DNA of 64,000 bases from Lachnospiraceae bacterium. GTDB lineage: Bacteria > Bacillota > Clostridia > Lachnospirales > Lachnospiraceae. Within the stretch, counting starts at the first letter, position 1; each line of letters begins with the position of its first letter. Positions 54,470 to 63,254 of this stretch are shown here, piece after piece. The notes below the pieces were generated by a model. It worked only from the letters and a program-made list of their open reading frames with translations. It did no database searches and was not told the origin of the DNA. The stretch covers positions 1 through 64,000 of the forward strand of contig JAAVZU010000047.1 of assembly GCA_022791815.1 (NCBI GenBank). The letters are read 5' to 3'. A program made the position numbers and the translations under genes.

Positions 54470-54544
54470 AAGAATATCTTTTTTAGTTCAAAAAATAATT
54501 TGGTACATGGGGTATACTTTTTGTAGAAAAAAGGGGGTTTTTGT

Positions 54545-56032
54545 ATGTTACAATTATGGATACGATATACTTCTGTTCTGTTATGCAGTGATTACATATA
54601 TCAAAAATTATTAATGGTAAAAGAATCTTCCAAATTACAAAAGAGGTTATTCCTTTTATTTTGTTTACCTGTTTTCTTCTTATTATCATATTTGCCTGAA
54701 TCCATTCAGTATTTTAGTTATGCCTTACTTCCTTTGTTTCATTTCATATATTATGGAATTACAACCAGAACACACAGTGACACAATCTTTATAACCCTCT
54801 TACTGTCTTATGGTTTGTGCTACTGTATATTTTTAATATCTGGTTTTCTAAGTGCATTAGCCTTAGCAGCCATATGCTGGTTCTTTCTAAACAAAACGGA
54901 TCTGCCTGATATAATTATTCAATTATCAGTCTGTCCATTCATGTTTCTGTTTTGTCAAATTCCATTTCGCATTACACGATTAAAGAAGGGCATGCCATTT
55001 TTAAAAAATCAACATATAACGACCCTTGGCTCTCTCCTTGGTTTGTCTGTTTTACTTTCTACTATGTTAGTTAGCAGCCTGACTATTAAAGAAGCGGAAC
55101 AGTTTCAGTGGACAATGTTACTCTTTCTCTTTATTTTTATATTGTTTTTATTTCTTTTTACTTGGTGGAGAAGCCAATTACACCGAACCTACTTGGAACA
55201 ATTAAGAAACAGAGACATCAAACGAATGGAAGAAGAATTGCAAGACTGTCAAGATACGATAACCTCTTTAAAAGAAGAAAATCAGAAACTGGCAAAATTG
55301 ATTCATCGGGATAATAAGCAGATTGCTGCACTAGAGCTTGCTGTGGAAACCTTTCTCTCGACTCCTTTTGAAGACAAGGAATCCAGAAAGGAAATAGGGA
55401 ATAAACTTTTGCTAGAGCTGCAAAAGGAAGATTGCGGACGAAAGCAAATGGTTTCTGACCTTTCTAAACCTGAAACTCTTTCGTTTACAAATATACTTTC
55501 TATCAATTGTCTGCTCAATTATATGATTCATAAAGGACAAGCAGGAGGTATTTCTTTAGAGGTTTCTTTAACTGGAAATATACACTATTTTCTTGAAGAA
55601 ATAATGGAGGAGCATGATTTCTTGACACTTCTTGCCGATTTGCTTGAAAACGCATTGATTGCTACCAAGCATGGAAAAGGAACTCAGATTTTATTACATT
55701 TTGGAATTATAGAGGAATATTATTCCATTAGTGTATGGGATTCCGGGATTCCATTTACAAAAGAAACCCTTCTCCATCTTGGAATAAAACAGTATACTAC
55801 CCATAAAAAAGATGGGGGCAGTGGAATTGGTTTAATGAGTACCTACGAGCTATTACAGAAATACCAGGCAAGTATACAAATAGAAGAATATATGAATAGT
55901 GCAAGTCTATATCAAAAGAAAGTTTCCATTCTCTTTGATGGTAAATACGAATACAATCTGTATACCAAACGGGATAAAAAGGAACTCTCTTATCTACATC
56001 AGAGAAAGGATTTACATATAACGCTGCTATAA
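54545..56032 (+). CDS. GHKL-type sensor histidine kinase (AgrC/NatK-like)
   Basis: 495 residues with an AAGGGGG site before ATG. About six membrane helices in the first 210 residues (FLLFCLPVFFLLSYLP, IFITLLLSYGLCYCIFLIS, LLFLFIFILFLFLFTWW), then a coiled coil with a possible H-box in KLIHRDNKQI. A GHKL ATPase follows: N-box LLADLLENALIA, DSGIPF and DGGSGIGLMSTYELL. Co-oriented with the Spo0A-like regulator and likely its partner, possibly reading a peptide or membrane signal. Ends at a strong bidirectional terminator. Confidence 0.82.
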   Translation: MLQLWIRYTSVLLCSDYIYQKLLMVKESSKLQKRLFLLFCLPVFFLLSYLPESIQYFSYALLPLFHFIYYGITTRTHSDTIFITLLLSYGLCYCIFLISGFLSALALAAICWFFLNKTDLPDIIIQLSVCPFMFLFCQIPFRITRLKKGMPFLKNQHITTLGSLLGLSVLLSTMLVSSLTIKEAEQFQWTMLLFLFIFILFLFLFTWWRSQLHRTYLEQLRNRDIKRMEEELQDCQDTITSLKEENQKLAKLIHRDNKQIAALELAVETFLSTPFEDKESRKEIGNKLLLELQKEDCGRKQMVSDLSKPETLSFTNILSINCLLNYMIHKGQAGGISLEVSLTGNIHYFLEEIMEEHDFLTLLADLLENALIATKHGKGTQILLHFGIIEEYYSISVWDSGIPFTKETLLHLGIKQYTTHKKDGGSGIGLMSTYELLQKYQASIQIEEYMNSASLYQKKVSILFDGKYEYNLYTKRDKKELSYLHQRKDLHITLL

Positions 56033-56058
56033 AAAATCCAACCAAACATATACATAAC

Positions 56059-56104
56059 AAAATGGGTGTGTTATATAAGGCTAATAATACAACACACCCA
56101 TTTT
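56059..56104. terminator. Bidirectional terminator between convergent genes
   Basis: Stem AAAATGGGTGTGTT (56059-56072) against AACACACCCATTTT (56091-56104) with an 18-base loop and T/A-rich flanks. Serves the kinase (plus) and the ABC permease (minus). Confidence 0.8.
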
Positions 56105-56129
56105 ATATTGAAAGTTTTTTCTATCATGC

Positions 56130-56900
56130 TTACAAGTTCTTTTTACTTATAAGATAATATCCAATCCCTAATTCCATCATTGATATTATTATTGTTATTA
56201 CTATACTTTTTCCATATGCTCTTGGCTCTGCCAGTCCCGTCAGAAGTTCTCCTGAAACGGTTAATTTCCCTGGAAGATAATCTATAATCTTAGAAAACAT
56301 CGTTCCCACAAAATTTACTCCAAATACTGCTGCTGTACCAATTAAAACTCCAATATTACTTTGAAATACTGAAGTCATAAACACCAGAACACTTATCAGC
56401 CATATTCCAAATAGGTAATAACAAAGCAGGGCAAATCCAATATGTTCTGCAATCTCATTTCCCCAAAAGTAAGCATTGTATCCATAGGTGATTCCTACGG
56501 TACACCAATAGCCAACTGTCCAGCAAACAAAAATCAATGCAGTTTTTGCTGCAAGTATTGTGTGTGGAGAAATACCTTTTGTAAAAATTGGAATTAATGT
56601 TCCCTTTTGATACTCTTTACTAATTGTGTCGCTAAACATTATTAAAAGTACTATAATAATCATAGATATATTTTTAAAGAACTGAGTCCAAGAACTCAAA
56701 TCATTTACAATTACCTCTGACACAGTCAAACCCATTTTAGACAAATCCTCTGACATAATCTCCATAAGCCATGGTGTCAGCTTTGCTATTGCCGGATTGG
56801 ATATTCCAAATATCAAAAACACAATTCCAAGAATTAAAAATTTTCCAGTACGGATAAGCTCTAACCACTCCTTTTTAAAAAATTCAAAAAAAGCTCTCAT
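56130..56900 (-). CDS. ABC-2 type transporter permease
   Basis: 256 residues, six membrane helices (FLILGIVFLIFGISNPAI, IIIVLLIMFSDTISKE, IGVLIGTAAVFGVNFVGTMF, VITIIISMMELGIGYYL). Its ATG overlaps the stop of the ATPase gene (ATGA). Works with the ATPase 56897-57814 as an exporter, of the kind used for peptide antibiotic or bacteriocin resistance. Substrate unknown. Confidence 0.82.
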   Translation of the reverse strand: MRAFFEFFKKEWLELIRTGKFLILGIVFLIFGISNPAIAKLTPWLMEIMSEDLSKMGLTVSEVIVNDLSSWTQFFKNISMIIIVLLIMFSDTISKEYQKGTLIPIFTKGISPHTILAAKTALIFVCWTVGYWCTVGITYGYNAYFWGNEIAEHIGFALLCYYLFGIWLISVLVFMTSVFQSNIGVLIGTAAVFGVNFVGTMFSKIIDYLPGKLTVSGELLTGLAEPRAYGKSIVITIIISMMELGIGYYLISKKNL

Positions 56901-57814
56901 CTTATGTTCACTTCCTTTTCCATTATTTTCAAAAATAAATCCTCCAAAGTAGGTTCTAATTGTTCTATTTTATGAATCTGCATTTGATTCTTGGCAATAT
57001 ATTTCATATAGGCAAAAATTTTATATCTTTCTTGGGGATAGTATTGAAGCTGGTAGGAATTTCCCCATTTTCCTCCTGGAAATACCTCAAAAAATTGCTT
57101 TGCATCTTTTTCATTTTCAAATAAAATTTCTATTCCAAAAGTCTTGTGGGAACTTTTTACTTCATCCAAAGAACCAGATAAAATAATTTCCCCCTTGTCT
57201 ATAAATGCAATATTATCACAAATCCTTTCTACATCTGTTAAAATGTGTGTAGAAAATAAAACTGTAGTTTCCTCCCTGACAGAAGATAAAATATCGAGAA
57301 TTTCCTTTCTTCCAATAGGATCTAATGCTGAGGTTGGTTCGTCACAAATCAACAATTTAGGCTTGTGAAGAAGTGCTTGGGCAATCCCTAAACGCTGTTT
57401 CATTCCTCGTGAAAATCCACGGATTCTTTTTTTATAGGAAGATAATCCCACTACATTCAGCATTTTATTTGCTCTTTCATCCACATTTTTCTTATCTAAA
57501 CCTGTAATTCTTCCACATAGCCTTAGGTATTCTTTAGGCGTCATGTATTCATAATATTCTGGTACATCGGGCAAGTATCCAACAAAACAGTTTGTTTTAT
57601 TCTTATTTGTTGTTACCTTTTCCCCATTTATCAAGATCTCACCTGCATCTGGTGCAAGCAGACCAAGTATCATTTTCATGGTAGTTGTTTTTCCCGCACC
57701 ATTTTGTCCAATAAATCCATAAATTGAATGTTTTGGCACTTCAAAGGATAAATTATCAATAATTTTATGACTGCCAAAAGATTTTGAAACCCCATTCACT
57801 GTTAACATATTCAT
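56897..57814 (-). CDS. ABC transporter ATP-binding protein
   Basis: 305 residues. Walker A GQNGAGKTT near 40, signature FSRGMKQRLGIAQ near 140, Walker B LLICDEPTSALDP, H-loop LFSTHIL. The C-terminal about 80 residues are the extension usual in antibiotic-resistance-type ATPases. Starts directly after the PLDc_N gene stop. Pairs with the permease that follows. Confidence 0.9.
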   Translation of the reverse strand: MNMLTVNGVSKSFGSHKIIDNLSFEVPKHSIYGFIGQNGAGKTTTMKMILGLLAPDAGEILINGEKVTTNKNKTNCFVGYLPDVPEYYEYMTPKEYLRLCGRITGLDKKNVDERANKMLNVVGLSSYKKRIRGFSRGMKQRLGIAQALLHKPKLLICDEPTSALDPIGRKEILDILSSVREETTVLFSTHILTDVERICDNIAFIDKGEIILSGSLDEVKSSHKTFGIEILFENEKDAKQFFEVFPGGKWGNSYQLQYYPQERYKIFAYMKYIAKNQMQIHKIEQLEPTLEDLFLKIMEKEVNIR

Positions 57815-58015
57815 TTAGTCTTCTTCCTTTCCAAGTAATAAATATAAAATGGGTCCAATAAACTCACATCCTATAATTGCTATTAATAGCCACATTCCTC
57901 TTGAGCCTCTTTTATATCTGTCATGAGTTAAAATATGGCGAATCACATAAAACATTAAACCAAATTCTATAATAATGAGTGGTATCAAAAATGGTAAAAT
58001 TTCTTTAATTTCCAT
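57815..58015 (-). CDS. Small PLDc_N-like membrane protein
   Basis: 66 residues behind AGGAGGAAAAATTC-ATG, two membrane helices (LPFLIPLIIIEFGLMFYVI and MWLLIAIIGCEFIGPILYLLL) with the short R-rich loop and LLLGKEED end of PLD N-terminal-domain proteins. Overlaps the end of the XRE regulator gene by 11 bases and touches the ATPase gene, so one operon. Confidence 0.8.
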   Translation of the reverse strand: MEIKEILPFLIPLIIIEFGLMFYVIRHILTHDRYKRGSRGMWLLIAIIGCEFIGPILYLLLGKEED

Positions 58016-59126
58016 GAATTTTTCCTCCTTCTAATTCCTTTTTCATTTGCTTAAATTCCTTTCTGTCACGAATATGGTCAAAACATGGATTTCCAAAAGC
58101 TTCTATTGCATTATTCCAAATCAATTCGGTTTCTCTTACTGCTCCAATATATGACTCATCCTGTTCCATCCATTTTTCCAATTTATTAAAAAATGCGTCC
58201 CCATGCAATGTAACTTTATCTATTAACATAAGTCTATGCACATCTTTTATATATTTTTTTAACATAACAATAGTTTTTTCATCTTCTTGGAAAATACCAT
58301 AAATTATAGCCGCCTGATAGTGAAATTGAGCACAAACATTGGGATGTAATTCTTTCAACCCAAAGCTTTCCACCAATTGTTCAAATCTCTTTATTGTTTC
58401 CTCACAAACTTCCAGATTATCTGTATGAATCTGTAAATATTCTATCCCATTAGACATCAGGCTGAGTAAATTCATATACATACTTGCCTGTACTGTTTCC
58501 TCTGCCTTTTCTTTTTTCTGTCCCATTAAATATGCTTGTGTTAACACACCTTCCAATTGCATATTCATCTGTTCCATGTGAACCACTTCCTCCAGAATTT
58601 CCACTACTTTTTCATGTCTTCCAAGCTGGAGGTTAGATATTCCTTGAATCGCAGTAGTATTCTTACAAATCTGAATATCTTTACAATTTTTTAAAACATG
58701 CTCACATAACTTTAAAATTTCTTCAAGGATCTCTTGTTGTTTCCCTTCTCCTGCTAACATATAATGATTAAGCCAAAGTACACTTACCTGATACAAAAAA
58801 GGATAACAGGAATAGTATTTTTGAACCATTTTCCTACTTTCTTCCATAACTTCCAAGAAAGGCATTGTCACAAAATTATTTGCCAATTCCCGATACTTTC
58901 TCATAATTTGTTCTTTGCTAAGCTGGGGTTCATATCCAATTAACTCATCTATGGTTACATCAAAAAAGGCAGCAAGCTGAGGAAGTATCAATATATCTGG
59001 CATACTTTGTCCATTTTCCCACTTTGATACAGAAGCTTTGGAAACTCCTACAAAATTTGCAAGTTCTTCCTGAGTAATTTTTTTCTTTTTTCTAAAAAAA
59101 GCTATATTTTCTGATAATCTTAACAT
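58005..59126 (-). CDS. XRE-family regulator with helical-repeat C-terminus
   Basis: 373 residues with GGAGGATATAC-ATG. N-terminal HTH_3 domain (KKITQEELANFVGVSKASVS, KWENGQSMPDILILPQLAAF). The remaining 300 residues are helix pairs like TPR, possibly a ligand or partner sensor. First gene of the XRE-PLDc_N-ATPase-permease operon and probably its regulator. Confidence 0.88.
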   Translation of the reverse strand: MLRLSENIAFFRKKKKITQEELANFVGVSKASVSKWENGQSMPDILILPQLAAFFDVTIDELIGYEPQLSKEQIMRKYRELANNFVTMPFLEVMEESRKMVQKYYSCYPFLYQVSVLWLNHYMLAGEGKQQEILEEILKLCEHVLKNCKDIQICKNTTAIQGISNLQLGRHEKVVEILEEVVHMEQMNMQLEGVLTQAYLMGQKKEKAEETVQASMYMNLLSLMSNGIEYLQIHTDNLEVCEETIKRFEQLVESFGLKELHPNVCAQFHYQAAIIYGIFQEDEKTIVMLKKYIKDVHRLMLIDKVTLHGDAFFNKLEKWMEQDESYIGAVRETELIWNNAIEAFGNPCFDHIRDRKEFKQMKKELEGGKIHGN

Positions 59127-59316
59127 GTATATCCTCCTTCAATACTTTTCTATTCCTATTCTACCAAACATAAGAAAAATACACGATAGATTCTCTGGAA
59201 ACTTCAAGAAAAAAAGTCAACTGATAAGAAACTTCTTTATGGGACAAACTTTTCTATAAAGCGAAAAAAATATAGCTAAAATTCATGTAGCTATACTTTT
59301 TCATTATTTTTTATTT

Positions 59317-59451
59317 GTAACTGTTCAGAATCATGAACAGTTACGTTTAAGCACATAATAATTCGCCTTCGGCGAAGGGGCTTAAACATTACAAAATACA
59401 CTTTTTCTTACGAAATACGCAGTAAATACGTGATTCTACCTGAATAGTTAC
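59317..59451. repeat. 135-bp terminal-inverted-repeat element, copy 2
   Basis: Left end GTAACTGTTCAG and right end CTGAATAGTTAC are inverted repeats (11 of 12). A hairpin GTAACTGTTCA/TGAACAGTTAC forms the left end and CGCCTTCGGCG an inner hairpin. Lies in the 349-bp gap between the XRE gene and the lipoprotein gene, which otherwise shows no gene. Confidence 0.8.
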
Positions 59452-59475
59452 CTTTATTTTAATCGTAAACTTTAA

Positions 59476-60267
59476 TTATCTGCATTTTTGCAGTGTGATT
59501 CCCTCCAAAATTTCTCTTATCTCCTTCTGATATTGGTTCCACAATTTTTTCTCTACCTCACAATGTATAGCATAATCTCCTTTATCTCCTGTAATCAGAT
59601 TCGTTCTATCAAGTATCAGAGTATACCAGATATCTCCCTCTATCTCTTCCATAAGACTTTCCGCCTTTAATGGTATTCCCCCATTATCCAAAATTTCTTT
59701 TCCAATTGTCACTCCTGTTGCACAGAAAAACAATCTGTCTTTATGGTAAAGATATTGGATTTTCATTTTAGGATTCTCTTCTTTCCAAAAACTAATTCCA
59801 TACTCTTCTAAATCCTTACTTTCAGACTGCACTCCCTTTCCCTTGAATGCATTTTGGCAAATTAGGGCTGATTCTTTATCCTTCCTGTCACTTAAGCAAG
59901 TACAAACTCTCCGTACATCTTCTGTTGGATCTGAACAGCAACATTTATTATCTTTACGTATATCCTCATGGGTAGCTCCTACAAAACTATAGTTCCACCC
60001 CTTTGGTAAGGTAACTCCCATAATCCCATGGGAATTTTTATTATGAATGGTAAATTCCACTCTTTTATTTCCTTCTTGTAAATCTTGTGATTCCTTATCC
60101 TCCTGATTCTTAGTTATACTTTCTTTGTTGTCCTTTTCTTCCAGAGTATCCGTTTCATCTGTTGCAGTATCTTCCTTTATTCCACACGACACTAGCAAAA
60201 CAATACATCCCACCAATGAAAATAACCTTACATATTTTTGTACTTGTTCCCAAATTCCGCTTCTCAT
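59476..60267 (-). CDS. Lipoprotein of unknown function
   Basis: 263 residues, AGAAAGAAGG site 8 bases before ATG. N-terminal LFSLVGCIVLLVSCGIKED gives a lipobox ending in Cys. An acidic Thr/Glu/Lys linker is followed by a domain of about 190 residues with two adjacent Cys pairs (DNKCCCSDPTEDVRRVCTC). Likely anchored on the outer face of the membrane. Third gene after the ECF sigma factor, so possibly part of the same stress regulon. No family recognised. Confidence 0.6.
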   Translation of the reverse strand: MRSGIWEQVQKYVRLFSLVGCIVLLVSCGIKEDTATDETDTLEEKDNKESITKNQEDKESQDLQEGNKRVEFTIHNKNSHGIMGVTLPKGWNYSFVGATHEDIRKDNKCCCSDPTEDVRRVCTCLSDRKDKESALICQNAFKGKGVQSESKDLEEYGISFWKEENPKMKIQYLYHKDRLFFCATGVTIGKEILDNGGIPLKAESLMEEIEGDIWYTLILDRTNLITGDKGDYAIHCEVEKKLWNQYQKEIREILEGITLQKCR

Positions 60268-60343
60268 AATAATACCTTCTTTCTACTTATTTTGTAATAT
60301 TTTATCCTCTTCCCTGTTTTTATTTAAGACGGGGACTTGCCTA

Positions 60344-61156
60344 TTATTCAAGAAGCTCAGCAACAAAAAGAAATTCGTTGTCATGCTCAGTACTAACAAT
60401 AGATGTCAAATCAATTAAAACCGCCTTATTATTTCCAACAACCTTATATATCTTTTTACCATTTACTTTTCCTAAGTATTCTCCTTTTTCTGGTTCTGGA
60501 TAATAATACCTCCAATCCACTAAACCATATTCTTTACCATTTACATTAAAAACCTCATTGTATATACAATTATATTGATATATTATATTATTTCTTTTAT
60601 ATGCAATACTTTTTTCAATTGCTATATTTTTTATAGAATACACCCTAAACGCCTCATTGTTTATAGTTTTACTATATTTCTTTTCAAGATCATTTTCTTC
60701 AAGTGCAATATCCTGTATTTCATACAATCTGTTGTCCCAAACTATATTACATGGTACAAACAAACCTTCACTTTGTACTCTCATATCATCTTGTGTTCGG
60801 TCTTCGCTTATTGAGTCAACCTTAGTGGAAGGTTTCAACTCTTTTACACTTTTCTCCTTTCTTTTCTTTTTGCTCTCTGTTTCCCCTTGCCTCTTTTCTT
60901 CTGTCTGACTATTTTTCGTCTGCATATGGCTTCTATCTATTTCTTTCTGCATATCTGCCTCTGCTATAGGAAAATTATCAAAGTCCTGTTGCAAAATACC
61001 ACTTCTCCAAATTCCAAAACCGCCTAATAGTAACAAAGCAATACTTGCTGCACAAAGTACAACTCTTTCTCTTCTCCTTTTTTTTCTCTTTTGTTGTTGT
61101 TCATATGCATCCCTTCTTGCTAATAAATCTCTTGCCATTTCCTCATAATTCTTCAT
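60344..61156 (-). CDS. Single-pass membrane protein, likely anti-sigma factor
   Basis: 270 residues from the ATG at 61156 (AAGGAGGG upstream), overlapping the sigma gene by 14 bases. Short cytosolic N-terminus (MARDLLARRDAYEQQQKRKK), one membrane helix (VVLCAASIALLLLGGFGIW), charged linker, and an extracytoplasmic C-terminal domain. Gene order and overlap with the ECF sigma factor are typical of a membrane anti-sigma, but no zinc-binding anti-sigma motif is seen. Confidence 0.6.
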   Translation of the reverse strand: MKNYEEMARDLLARRDAYEQQQKRKKRRRERVVLCAASIALLLLGGFGIWRSGILQQDFDNFPIAEADMQKEIDRSHMQTKNSQTEEKRQGETESKKKRKEKSVKELKPSTKVDSISEDRTQDDMRVQSEGLFVPCNIVWDNRLYEIQDIALEENDLEKKYSKTINNEAFRVYSIKNIAIEKSIAYKRNNIIYQYNCIYNEVFNVNGKEYGLVDWRYYYPEPEKGEYLGKVNGKKIYKVVGNNKAVLIDLTSIVSTEHDNEFLFVAELLE

Positions 61157-61700
61157 ATCCAAAGCCCTCCTTCAAAAGCTCTGTTTTTAGCGATTTTTTT
61201 GCCCGATAAACTAACATTTCCACTTGCCGTTTACTCTTTTTCATAATTTGGGCAGTTTCTGTATTTGTAAATTCTTCAAAATAAATGAGCTGCAATACTT
61301 CTCTATATTCTGGCTTTAGTTTTCCTATCGCCTTATGTACTATTTGCTTTTTTTCTTCTCTTAGATATGCCTGCAAAAGACTATCTTCTTCCCTCGTTAA
61401 AAATTCAAAATTTTCCATTGTATCAAAAACTATTTTTCTTTTCTTACGAATATAATCCATTGCAACATTTCTTCCAATGGTATAAAGCCATGTTTTAAAA
61501 GAATAATGGGGTAAAAATCTTGGTTTCTTTACCATTAACTTAAAAAAAGTATCCTCTGCCAATTCTTCTGCTATTAGAATATTTTCTACATATCGATTTA
61601 TATACAATATCAACCCATCTTTATAATCTTTTACAATATCTACAATACCGCTATCATCACCATTAAGGAAACGGCGGTAGCTACTTGCACCGTTATCCAA
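61143..61700 (-). CDS. ECF-type RNA polymerase sigma factor
   Basis: 185 residues from a TTG at 61700 with AGGAGG 7 bases upstream; a longer frame from 61817 has no site. Region 2: ILYINRYVENILIAEELAED, TFFKLMVKKP and FKTWLYTIGRNVAMDYIRKK. Region 4: LKPEYREVLQLIYFEEFTNT, ETAQIMKKSKRQVEMLVYRA. Co-transcribed with the probable anti-sigma gene. Confidence 0.85.
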   Translation of the reverse strand: MDNGASSYRRFLNGDDSGIVDIVKDYKDGLILYINRYVENILIAEELAEDTFFKLMVKKPRFLPHYSFKTWLYTIGRNVAMDYIRKKRKIVFDTMENFEFLTREEDSLLQAYLREEKKQIVHKAIGKLKPEYREVLQLIYFEEFTNTETAQIMKKSKRQVEMLVYRAKKSLKTELLKEGFGYEEL

Positions 61701-61780
61701 TGATCTAACCTCCTGTTTTAATGTAACGCTGAACCTTCCTTCACTGTTATATTTTAATATCCACTCCTGTAAAAGATAAC

Positions 61781-61799
61781 AGTTCAGCCATACTGAACT
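61781..61799. promoter_or_regulatory. Palindrome AGTTCAG-N5-CTGAACT upstream of the sigma gene
   Basis: Perfect 7-bp arms with 5-base spacer, about 80 bases before the TTG start. Candidate operator, or a stem in the leader. Confidence 0.4.
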
Positions 61800-61939
61800 A
61801 TTATGTAAAAAGTCCAATAGAAACTACTTACATCTATTAAACGAAACAAACTAAAAAATCTCACACTTTTTTCTCTATTAATTTTGCAATTTTTTGTGCC
61901 TGCCATTCACCATTTAATATAATAATTTCCAAATTTTAA

Positions 61940-61979
61940 CAGCAGCCCAATCATAAAAAAATACATGACTAAGCTGCTG
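61940..61979 (-). terminator. Possible terminator of the ferritin-like gene
   Basis: Stem CAGCAGC (61940-61946) against GCTGCTG (61973-61979) with a 26-base loop; on the minus strand it is followed only by TTAAAATTT. The rest of the gap 61701-62050 holds nothing else apart from the palindrome and repeats listed. Confidence 0.3.
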
Positions 61980-62009
61980 CCTATAATTATATCACTTCTT
62001 TATTAAATT

Positions 62010-62086
62010 GTAACCGTCCAAAACCATGAACATTGTTACTTATTGTTCTTTCAGTTACTGTTTGCACCGCAGGTGTGAACAGTAAC
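62010..62086. repeat. Two adjacent GTAAC/GTTAC hairpin repeats
   Basis: First hairpin GTAAC...GTTAC at 62010-62039 with the CCAAAACCATGAAC core of the TIR family. Second hairpin GTTACTG...CAGTAAC at 62054-62086, which holds the exact reverse complement of a 20-mer at 14781-14800. The second encodes the last 11 residues of the ferritin-like protein. Confidence 0.7.
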
Positions 62087-62629
62087 TTCTTTCATTAAAG
62101 CCTGCAATAACATAATATGATATTCCTCATCCTTAATTATCCTTGCCAATACTGCATTTACACAATTATCATTTATCATGTTTATATGCATTTTATACTG
62201 ATTGATTGCAGCCTTTTCTGCTTCTATATCAGCTAACAACATCTTCCCTAAGTGTTCTGGAATCGTCAAATATTCTGGTGTCCACATCCTCTGTCTTCCA
62301 TTATGCTGCTTTGCTATAAAATCAACATTCCCACCCAGCATAAAAATTAATTCTCCTAACTTTTGCAAATGCATCATTTCTGCCATTGCAATACCCAAAA
62401 TAGTTTTTGCTATAGAACATCTTTCATAAGATAAACGGTTTTCATTGTTAATATATTGTGTAATTGCAGACATCTCAGACACAGCACCACAATAATCCAC
62501 ACTAAGTAAATTGGCATAAACCTGATTTTTTCTTTCCACCTGAATTGGAGGATATGGTAAATCCATCATAATTGGTCTTACATTTGCAAAACTGCATGTA
62601 TTAGTCAGGGAGGTCATTTTTTCTTCCAT
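62051..62629 (-). CDS. Ferritin-like di-iron protein
   Basis: 192 residues, TTAGGAGAAGATTTTATA-ATG. Four-helix pattern with candidate metal ligands: Glu in AVSEMSAITQYINNE, ExxH in AEMMHLQKLGELI, Glu in ADIEAEKAAINQYK and DEEYHIMLLQAL. Related in pattern to bacterial ferritin-like/rubrerythrin-type proteins. The C-terminal VTVHTCGANSN is supplied by a dispersed hairpin repeat. Likely a metal or peroxide-handling protein. Confidence 0.75.
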   Translation of the reverse strand: MEEKMTSLTNTCSFANVRPIMMDLPYPPIQVERKNQVYANLLSVDYCGAVSEMSAITQYINNENRLSYERCSIAKTILGIAMAEMMHLQKLGELIFMLGGNVDFIAKQHNGRQRMWTPEYLTIPEHLGKMLLADIEAEKAAINQYKMHINMINDNCVNAVLARIIKDEEYHIMLLQALMKEVTVHTCGANSN

Positions 62630-62647
62630 TATAAAATCTTCTCCTAA

Positions 62648-62666
62648 ATTATCTTTATAAGATAAT
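62648..62666. promoter_or_regulatory. Perfect palindrome upstream of the ferritin-like gene
   Basis: ATTATCTT-TAT-AAGATAAT, 19 bp, 19 bases upstream of the start. A second palindrome TAATAATATTATTA is at 62751-62764. Candidate Fur/PerR-type sites by style, not by exact consensus. Confidence 0.4.
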
Positions 62667-62802
62667 ATATTGGCATTTCACAATTATATGCCTTTTTTTA
62701 CAGATACTCAAGAACTATATAACCTGCTTTACCATTTTATTTAATATTGGTAATAATATTATTATAATCCAATGATAATTAATATAGTATAATTATTCTC
62801 TA

Positions 62803-62831
62803 TTGACATTTTATAAATCAATTGATATACT
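62803..62831 (+). promoter_or_regulatory. Consensus sigma-A promoter for the rtcB leader
   Basis: -35 TTGACA (62803-62808), 17-bp spacer, -10 TATACT (62826-62831). Start of transcription expected near 62838. Confidence 0.8.
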
Positions 62832-62899
62832 GACTAATAAACAAAGAAGCTCGACCTTTGTATTGTAACTATTTAACCCAGCTAGATAAGGAGGACAAT

Positions 62900-62944
62900 A
62901 TGCAGTATATGATTAAAACTAATTTAAACTTAATAACTTGTTAA
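62900..62944 (+). CDS. 14-residue leader peptide upstream of rtcB
   Basis: ATG at 62900 with a very strong AAGGAGG 6 bases before it; product MQYMIKTNLNLITC, stop at 62942-62944. It ends one base before an antiterminator arm. Its layout is that of ribosome-stalling leader ORFs that control downstream genes by attenuation. Function inferred from layout. Confidence 0.6.
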   Translation: MQYMIKTNLNLITC

Positions 62945-62945
62945 T

Positions 62946-63070
62946 AAGGTGTGAAATTGTCCTTGGAATTTTCTGAATTAACTTCTTATATACTTGTCTT
63001 TATAATTATTCCCAAATATAAGTAAACGTATTTTTCCAAATAATTCACACCTTGGACTAAGGTGTTTTTT
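62946..63070 (+). promoter_or_regulatory. Terminator/antiterminator (attenuator) before rtcB
   Basis: Terminator: ACACCTT (63047-63053), loop GGACT, AAGGTGT (63059-63065), then a T run to 63070. Alternative pairing: AAGGTGTGAA (62946-62955) with TTCACACCTT (63044-63053), a perfect 10-bp helix that would break the terminator. The 184 bases from 63071 to rtcB hold no further gene; GGCG at 63176 and CGCC near 63230 may close another stem. Confidence 0.7.
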
Positions 63071-63254
63071 ATAAAATTTTTGGTAAATATCTACAAAAGA
63101 ACAGAATAACAGTTTGTCATGTAATACTAGCTATTTTTAGTGAGTAGTCACATAATACTCTAAAGTTTCATTTATGGCGATGTTCCGCCTTCTAAGCATC
63201 TGTTCTGATACCCAAAAACATTCAAGAAACGCCTTTATTTAGAAAGGATTTATT

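Noticed and set aside
54483..54689. Minus-strand 68-codon frame
   Set aside because: Antisense to the start of the histidine kinase gene, with no ribosome site.
62054..62086. Terminator of the ferritin-like gene
   Set aside because: The hairpin is inside the coding region and has no T run on the minus strand; it is a dispersed repeat.
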